Below are positions 47,951 through 60,334 of a stretch of 64,000 nucleotides of DNA, piece by piece. The position numbers and the translations under genes were made by a program. The notes under the pieces were generated by a model that worked only from the letters and a program-made list of their open reading frames with translations, was not told where the DNA came from and did no database searches. Origin of the DNA: Reticulitermes lucifugus (taxonomy: Eukaryota; Arthropoda; Insecta; Blattodea; Rhinotermitidae). Every line of letters begins with the position of its first letter. The first letter of the stretch is position 1. Location: the NCBI GenBank assembly GCA_026260175.1, contig JAKCWW010001678.1, forward strand, positions 3,467 to 67,466. The letters run 5' to 3'.

Positions 47951-49110
47951 AAAGGGAAATTTTAAAAGATAATCTCTATGTCTGCAAAATAATTTTGTCA
48001 ATTGTGACGTCTCCTGAAACCATTAGCCGGGCGTAAAATAAACTGTTAAAAAAGAACCTTATCAGAGGCTTTAAATTGAAAATAACAATAACAATATCAC
48101 AAATCCCTCTTTTTAAATCTCTCTTACATTATCTTTATTCGTATTACCATTTTATCAAGCACCTTTCTGCCTAAAACGTCACTTTTCTAAATAAAACCAC
48201 CACTGTAGAAAATGAACATTCAAAACAATGTCCCCCTTTATAGGACTTCAGGAAATTTCATTCTTTACACCAATTTTCAGTACTGGCGTATCTAAACATA
48301 ATGACTCTATAGGCTTACCTTCTTTTATTTTAAACTTCCTCCATTCCCAACTCTCTTTTATCCTTTCTCATACTTTTCTTTTTGAATTTTCTAAGAAGAT
48401 ATGTAGTCATGTAAAATAATGCTGTAACTTGTTATTACATCAGAGGCTAAAGGTTTTGAGATAGAAAGACAAAGACAGTCAAAGATAAAGAAAGAAGAAG
48501 GAAATAGACTAGAAACGAGGGAAAAACTCAGCGCAGTCTAAAAGAGCAATAACATTTTCCCCTCGAGCTGTTGTCTGGACCATTGTCAGCTCGCTCAGAA
48601 GTTGGATGGCTCGAACATCATGGATTTATGAACACGCACAGCAACTGTTCGGCTGACACCAAAGGATCATTGAACGGTGGGTAAATTATAAGCAGTATTC
48701 CGGATAAGAGTTCACAATTTCCGGGCATTGTTAAGATGAAGCACATGCCATTTTGTGCTTTTGTTTTCTTCAGAAAGACACTTTAATTAAACTTGTGTTT
48801 CTAAATAAAAAACTCTGTTTATATTCTAGGCTTGGCGCATCTAATAGCATTTGATACCTCTGCAATAATAGAATGCTGCGATATTCTAATTTCATTTGCA
48901 GGGAAGAAACTGAGATTGACACTCTTCTTACGGCTTGCTATTTTCGCTTGTCTCTTACTATTAAGTAAACTCAGCGGCGATAAATAAATTAAAATATACA
49001 GTTAACCGAATTCTCTCGTTATGACTTGCACTCTTAAAACTGTGTTATGTCATGAGAACATAGGACAGCTCTGTAACACGTGAAGACACTTTCTAAGGTA
49101 AAATATTAAA
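47951..49110. other. unassigned AT-rich sequence
   Basis: Nothing recognised. Confidence 0.5.
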
Positions 49111-49122
49111 GGCATCGTATGT

Positions 49123-49375
49123 GCCGAGCCCAATGGCCGCGCGGTCTAAGGCATGGGTCTGTGGCACTCACTTACTGGGACTGTGGAGTCGAATCCCGCA
49201 GGCGGCATGGACGTCTGTCTCTTTTGAGAATGTGTGTTGTCAGCTAGAGGTCTCTGCGACGGGCCGATCACTCGTTCAGAGGAGTCCTATTGAGTGTGGT
49301 GTGTCGGAGTGTGACCTCGAAATATCTACATGGAGGACGCCTAGGCCCACTACGGTTGTCAAGCCATGAGAAAAA
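49123..49375 (+). mobile_element. SINE-B, older copy
   Basis: GCCGAGCCCAATGGCCGCGC, GGTCTAAGGCATGGGTCTG, a drifted B box GGAGTCGAATCCC, then GACGTCTGTCTCTTTTGAG and the same body as 47692. GGCATCGTATGT (49111-49122) and TGCACTATATGT (49376-49387) are a worn duplication. Confidence 0.9.
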
Positions 49376-49387
49376 TGCACTATATGT

Positions 49388-51051
49388 ACATGTTACCACA
49401 AATTAAAATTGACACATATTCTCACAAGTGAAGAGCAAAATTTAAAACCATAAAAATGGCGATATAATACGCAGTACGTTGGCTATAATACACAACTGTG
49501 AATGAAACTAAAACTGATATTTGCCAACCAGTCTTAAAACGTATACAAATACAAAATGTGAAGAAGAAATTATTGAATTCCAAGACAAATCTTAAAAGAA
49601 AAATTCATAGAGGAAGGACTAAGACAAAGATCTGCCAACGTAAATTTAAGGCACACAAAATGCCAACAAAGCACATAAATAAGAATGTAAAGTTCATGCC
49701 AGGAAAGACGAAATAAAATGTATGTACATTAATAAACAACTAAATACGAACTTAAATGAAAATTACAAATGCAGTGCCCTGCTAAAACCACATAAATATA
49801 ACGAATCTAAAAAGGATCAGGATGACATTTCAAGACTCAAAATATTTAATACAGTATGCGCCAATAGAATGTGACGATTTTGAGATAGCTGGTCTGATGA
49901 ATCGTGTTGAATGCACGAAATGAAAAAGTTACGGAAAATCATTAGTAAAATGTTGTTTAATACAAGTTTTATATTTTTAAAAAATTACATTTCGTAAGTG
50001 GTCTGTCTCCCTGGCATACAGTACAGGCAACTGCCAGTAACATAAACACGATATCGAGCAATGCTGGAGAAGTTAGACGCGGCTGGTGACAACGTGTACG
50101 GTGAGCTCTTGTTTCAGAAAGAGTTATCACAGCACACATGGCACGCGGATCAGTGAATTGTTTGACAGCCGTGATTCGCGGACGCATCAGATCACGTTTT
50201 GGTGACACCGCCTGGCCAGGCAGGTCTCCTCATCTCTCTGAGCACTGCTATTTTTCTTCTGGGTACGTTTGAAAACCAAAGTGTATGCGAACAAACCTCG
50301 CACGCTAGGGAGGTTGAAAGAGCACATCAGGGCTGATATTGGAGCCACTGAAAAACGTTAGTTGCGAACAGCTATGGTTACTTTCTGATCACGATCACAG
50401 GAATGTATTGCACGACATGGAGATAAGTTAAGATAAGCAACTTTTCAAAAATAATGGGCACATATTTAATCACACTTTACTTCTGATTCTCCGTCACTTT
50501 GCGTTTCTTACATTCAACCCAGTTCACCAAAACAACGATCTGAAAATCGCCACGTTCCATGGGCGCGGTGTAACAAGGTCGACTTCGTACAGCTTAACCG
50601 AAGACTTTTACTCAAGGAAACGTTCAAATAAGCAAGTAATGTTGTCGACACTTTTCTATACGACTTTAGGTGAAGACTAAATACGCCGGGCTTGAAAAAA
50701 TGATTATCGAATATTGCTTGCACATGTTTTAGACGGATAGCAACGTATAACCTCCTTGAAGAGTGTAACGGAATAACGAAATATTAAACGTATAAATTGT
50801 ACGTGTTAATTTTATGTTGCTGTACAAGGAGATAATATAGTGTTTTCTACACAAAGGTAAGCAGAACTGGAAAATATTTTTTGCTTTATAAGACCGGGCA
50901 CAGACACAAAGAAAATAAGTGGTGCTTGAAGGACAAATCATGACATCCGTACTCACAACTGGAGAGGATCCAAAGAACAAGATGGTGTGGGGTCGTTGGT
51001 TTACAACCGCAACCCTTACAGCTATAAGACAGTCGTCGAAATGTTGCTGAT
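49388..51051. other. unassigned AT-rich sequence
   Basis: A Lys-rich plus frame at 49498-49716 has no family features. Nothing else recognised. Confidence 0.5.
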
Positions 51052-51064
51052 TTAAAATGTGTGT

Positions 51065-51370
51065 AAAGGTAAAGCAGTCCCATACAGGCCTTGGTAGGCC
51101 CTTAGGGCTCCAGGAGGTCGAGGCTCCCAGGTTTTTAGACAATCGGCACATGAAGGNGNTAAGGTTGTCAGCCCTANGCACNGGNCGCCTTTACCCCCCA
51201 GNAAAGATTCCTGGTACTCATTTCTGTTAGAGGCTGAGTCGACCNCAGNGCCATAGTGCGACCGAAACGATNATNTCAATGAAAAATTCCAGTGACACCA
51301 TCGGGAATCGAACCCGCGACGTTCCGGTTTGCAGCGCAGTGCCTCAATCTACTGCGCCACCGCGTGCCCC
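51065..51370 (-). mobile_element. SINE-D, young full-length copy with scattered Ns
   Basis: The minus-strand head GGGGCACGCGGTGGCGCAGT, AGATTGAGGC, then GCGGGTTCGATTCCCGATGG has clear pol III A and B boxes. The body contains AAATGAGTACCAGG, GGGGGGTAAAGGCG and GGGCTGACAACC, matching the SINE-A central block, and ends ACTGCTTTACC. A perfect 13-bp target duplication TTAAAATGTGTGT lies at 51052-51064 and 51371-51383. Ten isolated Ns lie at 51157-51275. Confidence 0.93.
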
Positions 51371-51383
51371 TTAAAATGTGTGT

Positions 51384-52899
51384 GCAAAGCGTAATTAACT
51401 GGCACTAGGCTGATACAGCGGACTGACCGACAGACTGATACAACAGGCACTAACTTCGTCCGTTTGAAACCGAGTTGCTGAACCTGAATTGCTATTAAGT
51501 AAGCAAAAGCCCTGTTATTTGTGGACAGTGTGACCAGCTGCTTTGTGCAGGTCACAACGCGGACAGTAAATATCTGCATCATGTTCAGTGCAATACATAA
51601 TGCTACAAAAGTGTTCTGGAATAAGCAAAGACTTTACATTACTCCAGATTATAATACAGTAATCACTAGGCATAAAATCGACTGGCTTACCAGTTTTCGT
51701 TTCCACGCCACGCGCAAAACAACACTTCTTTTCAATTTGCTAGCATACTTTCGCTTATACATGCTCCTTACTGTTGCAAACTGACGTGTGTGTCCAAAAT
51801 GTTAGTGTACATTTTTACATTTGCGTACCTTGTTGCGTTTTAATAAGGTTAACTTTGTATGCCTAGAGGGAGACATTTTTACTTCTGGGGCCAATTAAAA
51901 TCTGTAACTTGGAAGTTTGCGGAAAGTTGATTTTCTTTTTAAGAGTTTTCACCTTATGAACAGTTTTCGAGAAACGACGTAAGCTTGTAAACAATGTAAG
52001 GCGATAACACACAAACGCAACCGCCCGGTCTTCTCCTGATTCCTCCTTAATATAGACCGCACTAAAACAATGGACTAATAATGTTGTAATATAATAATTT
52101 TATGGCTATATTTTGTGTATTTCCTCCGATAACAAGGAACAAGCTACTTAAGTGTCCGCTCCACATTCTTGTCTATATTTCACCGGAAAATTAGTAAAAT
52201 TTATTTTTAATTAAGACAATACTATGTTTATATATATATATATATATACGTCCTAACAGGTAATGAAAGGTAAATTTATCCCTTCTCTTAATTAAGCACG
52301 CCATGACGGTAACTGTGGGAGTGGAATTACAGCTCCAGGCGTTGTTATCGCCGACCCTAGATTTATGGCCGCTGACCACATAAAAGTACAGATTTGTTAA
52401 AGAAAATATGTGACAGCACATCCTATCCATTACCTAGAGCCAAGGAAACGCGTGGTGGTCAATTTACGCATTAAATGGTTACCAGTCAAAAAACTTGGAC
52501 ATACATTCCAACTGTGCATTATAAAACACCGGTTGGATCATGTCCGCCTAGCAATCACACCACAGGCGCAGTAGTGGGGAAAACTTTAGCGACAGTTACT
52601 GGGAGTAACCTATCCTGCATCGGAGAAATCCGGATGCATTTATAACATCCTGGTATTGAGGCGTGAAGGAGTTTTTACATTATTATATTAAAACCATCGA
52701 TACCTGGCAGATAAGCTGCGCTAAAGAGGAAGTAAGTATGCGAGCCAGGAACGCGTCACCAACACCTTCCTCTTCTACGCAACGTGCCCCAAATTCGACG
52801 TTTAGGCAACACTGGTTATTTCAAGTTGCAGATCAATTCGGTTTCCCTCACATTTCTTACATTTAACACAAAACTAAACCCGAACACTCCCACCTGGCA
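51384..52899. other. unassigned AT-rich sequence
   Basis: A TA tract lies at 52228-52248. Nothing else recognised. Confidence 0.5.
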
Positions 52900-53075
52900 A
52901 GCTGGCTGTGGCAGTAACTCCCGTTATTTATATTCTGGAGGTACTTGGTTTGAATCTCAGCAGGGACACCGACTAGCCTGACTGAGAATCTTCTCAGCAT
53001 TTCTCAAATCTGCATGGCAAATACCCAGGTACTATCTTTAACTAAGCCACGAATGCTTCCATATCTATCCCTTCC
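52900..53075 (+). mobile_element. SINE-E copy, decayed
   Basis: GCTGGCTGTGGCAGTAAC and GGTTTGAATCTCAGCAGG give worn A and B boxes. TCTGCATGGCAAATACCCAG, TACTATCTTTAACTAAGCCA and CCTTCCAGTCC follow, the typical 3' part of an insect tRNA SINE and related to 44840. Confidence 0.5.
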
Positions 53076-53900
53076 AGTCCTTATTTACTGTTATCCAGTC
53101 ATTCGATGTTATTTGGTTTGAGTTACTTGCGACGTCACCAAACTCTACAAATTAACCTCACAGTGCCCTAAACTCGCAACGAATAAACTTGAATTTAAAT
53201 TACGGCTCTTACCTAATACACATTTGAACACGTTTCTAATCAATAGACACATACATTACAACATCAGCGTTAACTGACCATTCTTGTGGAAGTAACGCTA
53301 GTTGAGTTCATTAAAGTTAAAACCTAAGTCAGTAGTGTAGCAGATAAAAACTGGTCTCGTGAGAGGTATGAAGGCTTCACAAAAGTGAAGATTTAGCCTA
53401 CTCCTGGTTATTACAACGTCTCGTAATCTGGTGTATGGGTATCAATGTTTTGCGGAGCATTTGCCTCTGTCTTGATGGTTTTAGCTGTGGTCAGGTAGCA
53501 ACCAGAACAGAAACAGAGAGAAACAGCAGAAGACACTGAGTAGTTTATGAGCCTGTATAGTAAGCCCTACAAGCACAAATTAGCCCACCCGTTCTTAATC
53601 CAATATAAGGTCGCTTTCCTTGTCAGTGTTGCAATAGGCACAGTAACATTCAAACACACAAAATAATTACATTTTACTCTTGTATAAAAAAGACTGGATA
53701 TGATGATCCTACCAGCAACAACGCATTTCACATTCATGCTGCATATCGCCTTAAAAGCTGTACACATCGACATGAGCAGGAAGCAGATTTCATATTGTTG
53801 AGTGTTCTGTATTACGTCCTTGGCACGAAAGACACAAAACTTACAGAATATTTACATTACATGTGTTACTGAAGATATTCATTAAGTACTTTTCTCAAGT
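53076..53900. other. unassigned AT-rich sequence
   Basis: Nothing recognised. Confidence 0.5.
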
Positions 53901-54191
53901 GGGCCGTGCCATGGCTCAGGCGGTTAGTCGCCGACCTCTCACCGCGGAGGCCCGGGTTCCATCCCGGATCAGTCCATGTGGGATTTGTGGTGGACAAAGT
54001 GGCACTGGGACAGGTTTTTCCCCCGAGTACTTCGGATTTCCCCTGTCAGTTCCATTCCACCGGTGCTCCATTACACGGAAAAACGAAAAAACTAATCATC
54101 TTCATCACAGGGTTGCACAATAAGCCTTAAGCCTTAAGGCTGCGTGTGCGTCCGTAGCATCTGCTGCAGGGCTACTCATCACAAAAAAAAA
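53901..54191 (+). mobile_element. SINE-C, full length
   Basis: GGGCCGTGCCATGGCTCAGG, CGGTTAGTCGCCG, CTCTCACCGCGGAGGCCCGG, then GGACAAAGTGGCACTGGGAC and GCATCTGCTGCAGGGC with an A-tail. A CCTTAAG duplication occurs near 54125-54139. No clear target duplication. Confidence 0.93.
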
Positions 54192-54696
54192 CTCAAAATT
54201 ATAGGGTAAGAAAGTTTACTTTTTAACTTGCCTCGTAGATAGCAATGAGCAAGTACAAGAAAGAATATAATACCTCGTATGTTGCCTCCACATATGAGAG
54301 ATTACGAAGCGTGAGAATTCTACCAGACCGTACAAAAATTTCGTTTTTTTACCTCGTTATTCTTTTTCCAGAACCGTTCAGAGTAGTACGAAGATGTTAC
54401 CCCCAAAGCCGTTATTTTTGTCATATATAACAGTAGACTATACGCTGCCTGCTGTAAGGATTAACATCAACACAAATTTACGCCGAATAACATTTGCATA
54501 TCAAACCTGCAGCACTTCTAATATGTAGGCATAGGCATATCTCATACGACCACGCTACTAACACACAACACAATTTCTGAGAAGATTTAAAAATTGAAAA
54601 TCCTAACCAAGCTTATAAATGGCCTATATAAATATCTTATCAAAATACACAGGCAAGTTCTAAAAATTTTCCTCTTTTTCTCTACTTTTATTACAG
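54192..54696. other. unassigned AT-rich sequence
   Basis: Nothing recognised before the acceptor-like site at 54667-54696. Confidence 0.5.
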
Positions 54697-54922
54697 GAAG
54701 GCTGGGAATTTGGACGATGCGTGCAGCCTTAAGATAGGGCAAGAAGGGCATTATGTAAGACGTGGAAGCTTTCACGGTGCACGAATTCCAGGACGTATCA
54801 CGTTTACTTCTATCTTCGGGGTGGCCTCTTACGGTCCAAGTAGAACTCTATTGAACTGTGTTGCTTGTAGGTTAAAGAAAGTTTATTTCGAAGTAGGGAA
54901 TCTGGGAGAGGGGTGTGTGTAA
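54697..54922 (+). CDS. candidate exon after a strong splice acceptor (uncertain)
   Basis: A long pyrimidine tract (54670-54690) ends in TTACAG|GAAGG at 54696/54697, the best-looking acceptor I found. In phase 1 the following frame encodes KAGNLDDACSLKIGQ, EGHYVRRGSFHGARIPGRI, TFTSIFGVASYG and more, about 74 residues to a TAA. The segment YVRRGSFHGARIPGRI loosely recalls the 'yVgRa.h.G..iPGK' pattern of DM9/natterin-like repeats, but this is weak. No donor is obvious, and no partner exon is seen. It could equally be part of an old dispersed repeat. Confidence 0.25.
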
Positions 54923-56358
54923 ATGGGTGACAAAGCGTGGCAAGAGCTGGTCAAAGGATTCTGAAGTATCAGCGAGGCTTGTATGTCTCAGAGTCTGAAA
55001 CAAAATTCGCAAGATACTACGGTTTAGAAGTACGAGTAAATCCTGGTGCAAAATTAGAAAGGTTAGCACGACTTGAAATTATAGACAATATATGGGTTTT
55101 CGAAGGCGCTGTGCCCTCAAATCCCTACATGTAAATCTGTCGGCAAAGAAAAGTATTGCTGTAACAAAACAATATGTTTTACTGCCAGTTCCAATTTCAC
55201 TCTATCAGTTCCAACTATTACGACTTAAATGTCGGCTATTTCTGCATCATGCACTTTTAATCAACAATGTATATTTCCATCTAAGGTACAACCTCACTAC
55301 ACGCAACAATTACAACAAACCCTACACGTGCTAGAATTTTGTGGTAATATATTAGCAACGGCTGGCTCACACTACTGAAGATGCCAATATCGTGTCGAAC
55401 CTCGTACTGCGTGTGAAGGCTGTTATTCTGCAGGAACTGACAAATTGACTGACGTGTTAATAAATGTTTAGGTTTAAAGTTTCTTCAAGTGTGGCATATG
55501 AGCCACTATAATGCATGCAGACTCGACCTTTCACTTTTAAAATTAAATGCTGTATTTAGCCCTTTAAAGCCTATTGATCATTTTAAAAAGCATCAGATTT
55601 AACATTGAAAAATTCTACATTCTGCCACAGAATGCATTTTTGTGTTTTTTTTTGGTTCTCAGGATAAACAGCTCTAATTTCCAAATACAGCATTAACTGA
55701 ATTGTTTTTATATCCGAGACGCAGTGTTTACTGCGCGGTACGGACTTTATTTTTAAATAAAATTCAAGTTACATTCGATAGTTAAAGGTAAATGTACTAT
55801 TTGTAATACCGTGTTATAATATGCAAAATATAAGAATTTAAATAGAAAAGGTGATTTAGAAAAGAAAGCGATTATCTTCGAAAAAGGAATGCGTGAAACA
55901 GAAGCGTTCAACGAAGAGAATATTGTAGCCTGATAAATCTGAGCAACGTCACCTGAAGGTCAAATCAATTCTGCATCTGCCTGTAACAGTCTGCAACTGT
56001 AGCTGTCCCTCACCCCTGTCTCTTGCTGTTGCTGGCTGACACTGTGCTGATAATTCATAAAGCCACTGCACACTGCTGCAAACCTCCCCCCCCCACACAA
56101 AACTGAGGACACCATCAGGCCTTGCTTGTTTCATGTCACTTCTGTACAGCAAAGCGTATTGACGAAAAGGGAGTAGGCAACCATTCAAGCAGAAGGATAG
56201 CTGTACTAACGGGCGCTACAAAATGGTCTGAAGGAGAAACTGGTGGCGGGTATATACGGCCAAGAAAGAAGTGCGTCGTGGGGGACAGGGGGGGGTTGAT
56301 ACTGAAGAGATGAAGGGACAGATTGCAGCTACTCAAAATGTACATACATATGAACATT

Positions 56359-56389
<31 letters not shown>

Positions 56390-57929
56390 GAGACATGCAT
56401 ACCTATACACACATATGCCAAGCAAGCCCGCTTCTGATTTCTATTTGGAGGGTGTTTAAATTGTATATCCGATGCTACATATTAAATTGGTTCCGATTTC
56501 TTGTAGTTTTCTCCAGTCCTTCCAGGATGGTTTGCAATAACTTTAATCAATATTCAGCTTCAAATCCGTCAAACTGACATTCGTATGTATGTTGGAAAAT
56601 GTGCCAATCTTATATTCTGTAAATGCACTAAAATTAGTGTTACTAAATACCACACAGTTATACAGAAGTAACAGATGACAAAGAATCTGCAGATACTGCG
56701 TGTAAATTATTAAAGCCTCATAAAGTACTCAACAGAAAACAGTTTCCATGTGACACTCAATTTGGGTAATTCGTGTCTGTTTACTTGAATTCTGAAATAA
56801 GGACAAAAACACTACAGCACAAAATGAATGGAAATACAAATGGTTCAGACATATGTCACCGTAAGAACGTGACCTGCCTCGACGGGATTAAGAATGAGGC
56901 AACCACACAAGCACATTCCTTCTCGAGAAGCTGACTGTATTAAATAATTTGGTGAATAAATTTCCCGTCCTTTATAGAATCCCAAGAATCATTACTGCAT
57001 TCGCTAGAGCCCACTGCTTTACCTAATTCCAAGCCATCTGAATCCAGTCCACAGGCCAAGATCCCTTCTAATATTATCCACGCAATTATATTTAGGTCTA
57101 TAAAGTTTCCTCTTCCCTTATGTTTTCTGTGACATTTTACACATTAGTATCTCCACTATTGAGACCCGTATCATGTTCTGATAAAAATTTGGTCATTGCA
57201 CTGATGGTGGCACCGTGTGGAGTAGCTACGGGTTCGAGTGATGCACGCGGAAAGGAAAGGTTATATATTGGCGTAAGCGTCAAGCATGGATGGAAGGATG
57301 AATGTGCTTGCTTGCTAAGTGGTTGGGGTTTCTGTAATGTTTGGCAGAACTGCTCTTGCTTCACGTTTAGAACGGAAAATAAATATTTTGGCAACTGGAG
57401 GGTTCGTTGTGTGGAATCCAATAGTAGCTTGGCTACAGAGATACGGGTGTGAGGTTCTGTGTAAGCTACAAAGGAGAGGATAATGAGTAAGGATCTTGCA
57501 TGCAGCGGGAAAGATGTTTCAGCAACAGCATGACAAATCAGCTTGCTCTCAGGCACACCTACCGCATAGGACAAATCCACATATCTGCGTGACATGAATT
57601 ATGGAGTCATCTACGGAGAACGTGTTAAAATTGAATGTAGAAAGCATGCGTAACTTTGTGGTGTTTTAGAGTGCCGTACAAAGAAACAAGTTGTCTTTAT
57701 TGATGTACGTATATTGAATACGTTTACTTTATAGCGTACATGAACGGAGAGGAAATTCACAAACCTTGCTTTGAATGTTTCAGAATACTGTGCTGCAAAG
57801 TCAATAAGAATGTGAAAGAACGCAGCGTCTAGCAGAAAATAGTGACTACATTATGTCTAGCAGTCGGGTCAGAAGTTCAGATATTCTTTCCTGTAGTACA
57901 TGACTCCGCGTCACTGGGTAAATATTTCT
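54923..57929. other. unassigned sequence with CATA microsatellite
   Basis: CTGAAGATGCC at 55374-55384 may be another worn hammerhead-like core. A CATA/TACA microsatellite lies at 56341-56390. G- and C-runs occur at 56083-56094 and 56280-56297. The minus frame 57137-57595 has an ATG but no recognisable domain. Confidence 0.5.
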
Positions 57930-58045
57930 TGACCTTACCAGAAAAAGCAGTGGTCTCGAAACGTCGGAAACTAACTACCCATTGACGCGGCGCCATCTCA
58001 GAAGATCGCATATCTCAGCGACATCGCTGCGAAAACCTAAATAGT
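57930..58045 (+). repeat. CGAAACGTCGG family copy
   Basis: GTCTCGAAACGTCGGAAACT, AACTACCCATTGACGCGGCG, CCATCTCAGAAGATCGCAT and CAGCGACATCGCTGCGAAAA follow the 45422 and 46075 copies. The upstream CTGAAGA part is not preserved. Confidence 0.65.
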
Positions 58046-58618
58046 TGGAAGGCAAGAGCTTGTAACAAATTACTACTTCTATTCACGTACTACTTTGAAA
58101 ATTTTTCATACATATATTTATAGCTCGCTTGGTCATTAATTATTATGATCAATGAGTTAAAGCAGAGTCGTGAGTGCCGGCACCATCTGACGTAACAATA
58201 TAAAATTCTCAATTTTGTAACATAGTGTACGATTTCCATCATAATTAGGCTTATCAATTATTTTCCTATGCGCATATCCCACAACAATAATCGACTGGTC
58301 TTTGCAATAAACACAGACTGTGTTTTCTGTGAGGTTTGAAATAAACTTTTATACACGTATAGTTTAGATAAACGTCAGTCTTCAAACTGTTAAATTTAGA
58401 AATAAAAACAACACCAACTTGTAACCATGTGATAATATTAAGCAGCAAAATTCTGGAAATAATTCACATAGGCGTCTTGCCTGCTTACACGTCAATAAAT
58501 AAATTGACCAAATACGAATTATTTACCTGTTTTTATACATAATTTTCATTAGTACAGATACAGGCTGCGTTACATTTGTAGGCCTACACTTGTAGCTTGG
58601 AGCCATTACAATATGTGT
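58046..58618. other. unassigned AT-rich sequence
   Basis: Nothing recognised. Confidence 0.5.
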
Positions 58619-58630
58619 AACTGTAGAGAT

Positions 58631-58911
58631 GGGCCGTGCCATGGCTCAGGCGGTTAGTCGCCGAACTTCCACCGCGGAGGACCGGGTTCGATTCCGGGTC
58701 AATCCATGTGGGATTTGTGACGGACAAAGTGGCACTGGGACAGGTTTTTCCCAGAGTACTTCGGTTTTCCCCTGTAAATTTAATTCCAACGTTGCTCCAT
58801 TACTTTGAAAAATGAAAGAAAAACTGATCTTCATCACAGGGTTGCACAATAAGCCGTAAGGCTGCGGTGCGTCCGTAGCATCTGCTGCGGGGCCCTTCTC
58901 CACGGAAAAAA
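58631..58911 (+). mobile_element. SINE-C, young copy with perfect target duplication
   Basis: GGGCCGTGCCATGGCTCAGG through GGGTTCGATTCCGGGTC (intact B box), AAAGTGGCACTGGGACAGG, GTACTTCGGTTTTCCCCTG and GCATCTGCTGCGGGGCCC with an A-tail. AACTGTAGAGAT is repeated exactly at 58619-58630 and 58912-58923. Confidence 0.95.
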
Positions 58912-58923
58912 AACTGTAGAGAT

Positions 58924-60334
58924 ATAAAAATTCCTCATTTAGATTTTAAATTACGAACATGATCTATCTCCACACAAAGTGTTAGGACCATTCACGTATC
59001 TCCAATTGTCTCCAATCCATCCACTTTATCACCCAAGGATTAGAGCAATGTGTGATTATAAAACATTCACAAAGACAAGTTCTCTTCTCCATTCCACTTT
59101 TCCATTTAACATTTTATTATTTTTATCATTATGTCAGCTGTTACAATTAACTAACTCCGCGGGAAAAGAGCTATCCTTGAGACTCTAAAAGTCGCTCAGC
59201 TTGTCAAAAACTAGGCCTTTTATGGCACCGAAAATTTCATTACTATGTAAGAAAATGTGAGATTACATAAGATATAAAAAGCCAAATCTCATATAATGTT
59301 TACTTACTATTGAGTAATACGTACTACGGATTAGGCATCATAAAGCATGAACATTTTAATTTAGACATCCCGTTGTGATATTACTGAGGAAGTTATCACA
59401 TATCCGCCAATCACATCACACTTGTTTAGTTCTATACTATTTATACAAGTAAAGGTTTCGGCCTCAGTACACATAATACCTGCCACATATATAATGTACT
59501 TACTTCAGCCACACACATATAACCTACACGATCAATGAAGACTACGGCCTACATACTTTCGGTTTTCTTTCTTCCATTACTTGGGGTTATTTATTTTGCA
59601 GATCGTCCGTCACTACTTCGCCAGAAACTTGTGAAGGAGGAGGTTGTTTTCGTAACGCATTATTCGCACTTTAAATCCACTTACAAAAAGTTCTGATGAC
59701 ACACAACACAGGCTATTATCCTGCACAGAAGTACTGACTACATATTTTCTCCTTGCGATCTTATTTACAGTTAAGACAGACTGATAACAAAAACATAAGA
59801 CATGTGGACAAAGCGTTCAGTGGTGCGGAAGAAAAGAAATTGGAGAACAGAAAATAAGACAAAGAAATTAAGTAACAGAAAGAGTTCAAGGGGTTCGAGT
59901 AGAGGCAGAAGCATGGCATTAAAGAATTGATGAGGGGATATTAGGAAGACGTGAGACTGTAGTTGAAAAGAGAAAGAGAAAAGGGAGTGTAACTCTGCGA
60001 AGGGAGATTGATTAGTCTTCGCATTGGCCAGGTCACTAGACGTGAGGGAAGACAGATGAGGGCGCAGAATTTTAGGGATAGTTATCTCAAAACTAAGCCT
60101 GCCAACTAATCAACAAACTTCCTATCGTACGGACAAAGGTCTTTATCAGTGCTCCTGACAAAGGTCACAGACCTCTTAATGAGGTCAGCAGTTTGGTTGA
60201 TTGAGGGAGTTACATGAGCGCCCGGTTTATAAAATGACGGTGGTGACAGGATGTTTGGCTCGGAAGGAGGGTCAACAGAAACAGATGAGGACCGCAGCAC
60301 GTCAGTGCTCTATGGACAGCCATCCGCCGGATAC
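58924..60334. other. unassigned sequence
   Basis: A minus frame at 60106-60300 follows the 60335 candidate exon and would be intronic if that donor is used. Otherwise nothing recognised. Confidence 0.45.

Noticed and set aside
57137-57595. 152-codon minus-strand ATG frame, longest of its kind
   Set aside because: No domain pattern, overlapping plus frame of similar quality, and mixed composition; fits chance in a 64-kb window.
10882-58911. tRNA-like heads as real tRNA genes
   Set aside because: Each is fused to a repeated body with tail and target duplication, and acceptor stems do not pair as in functional tRNAs.
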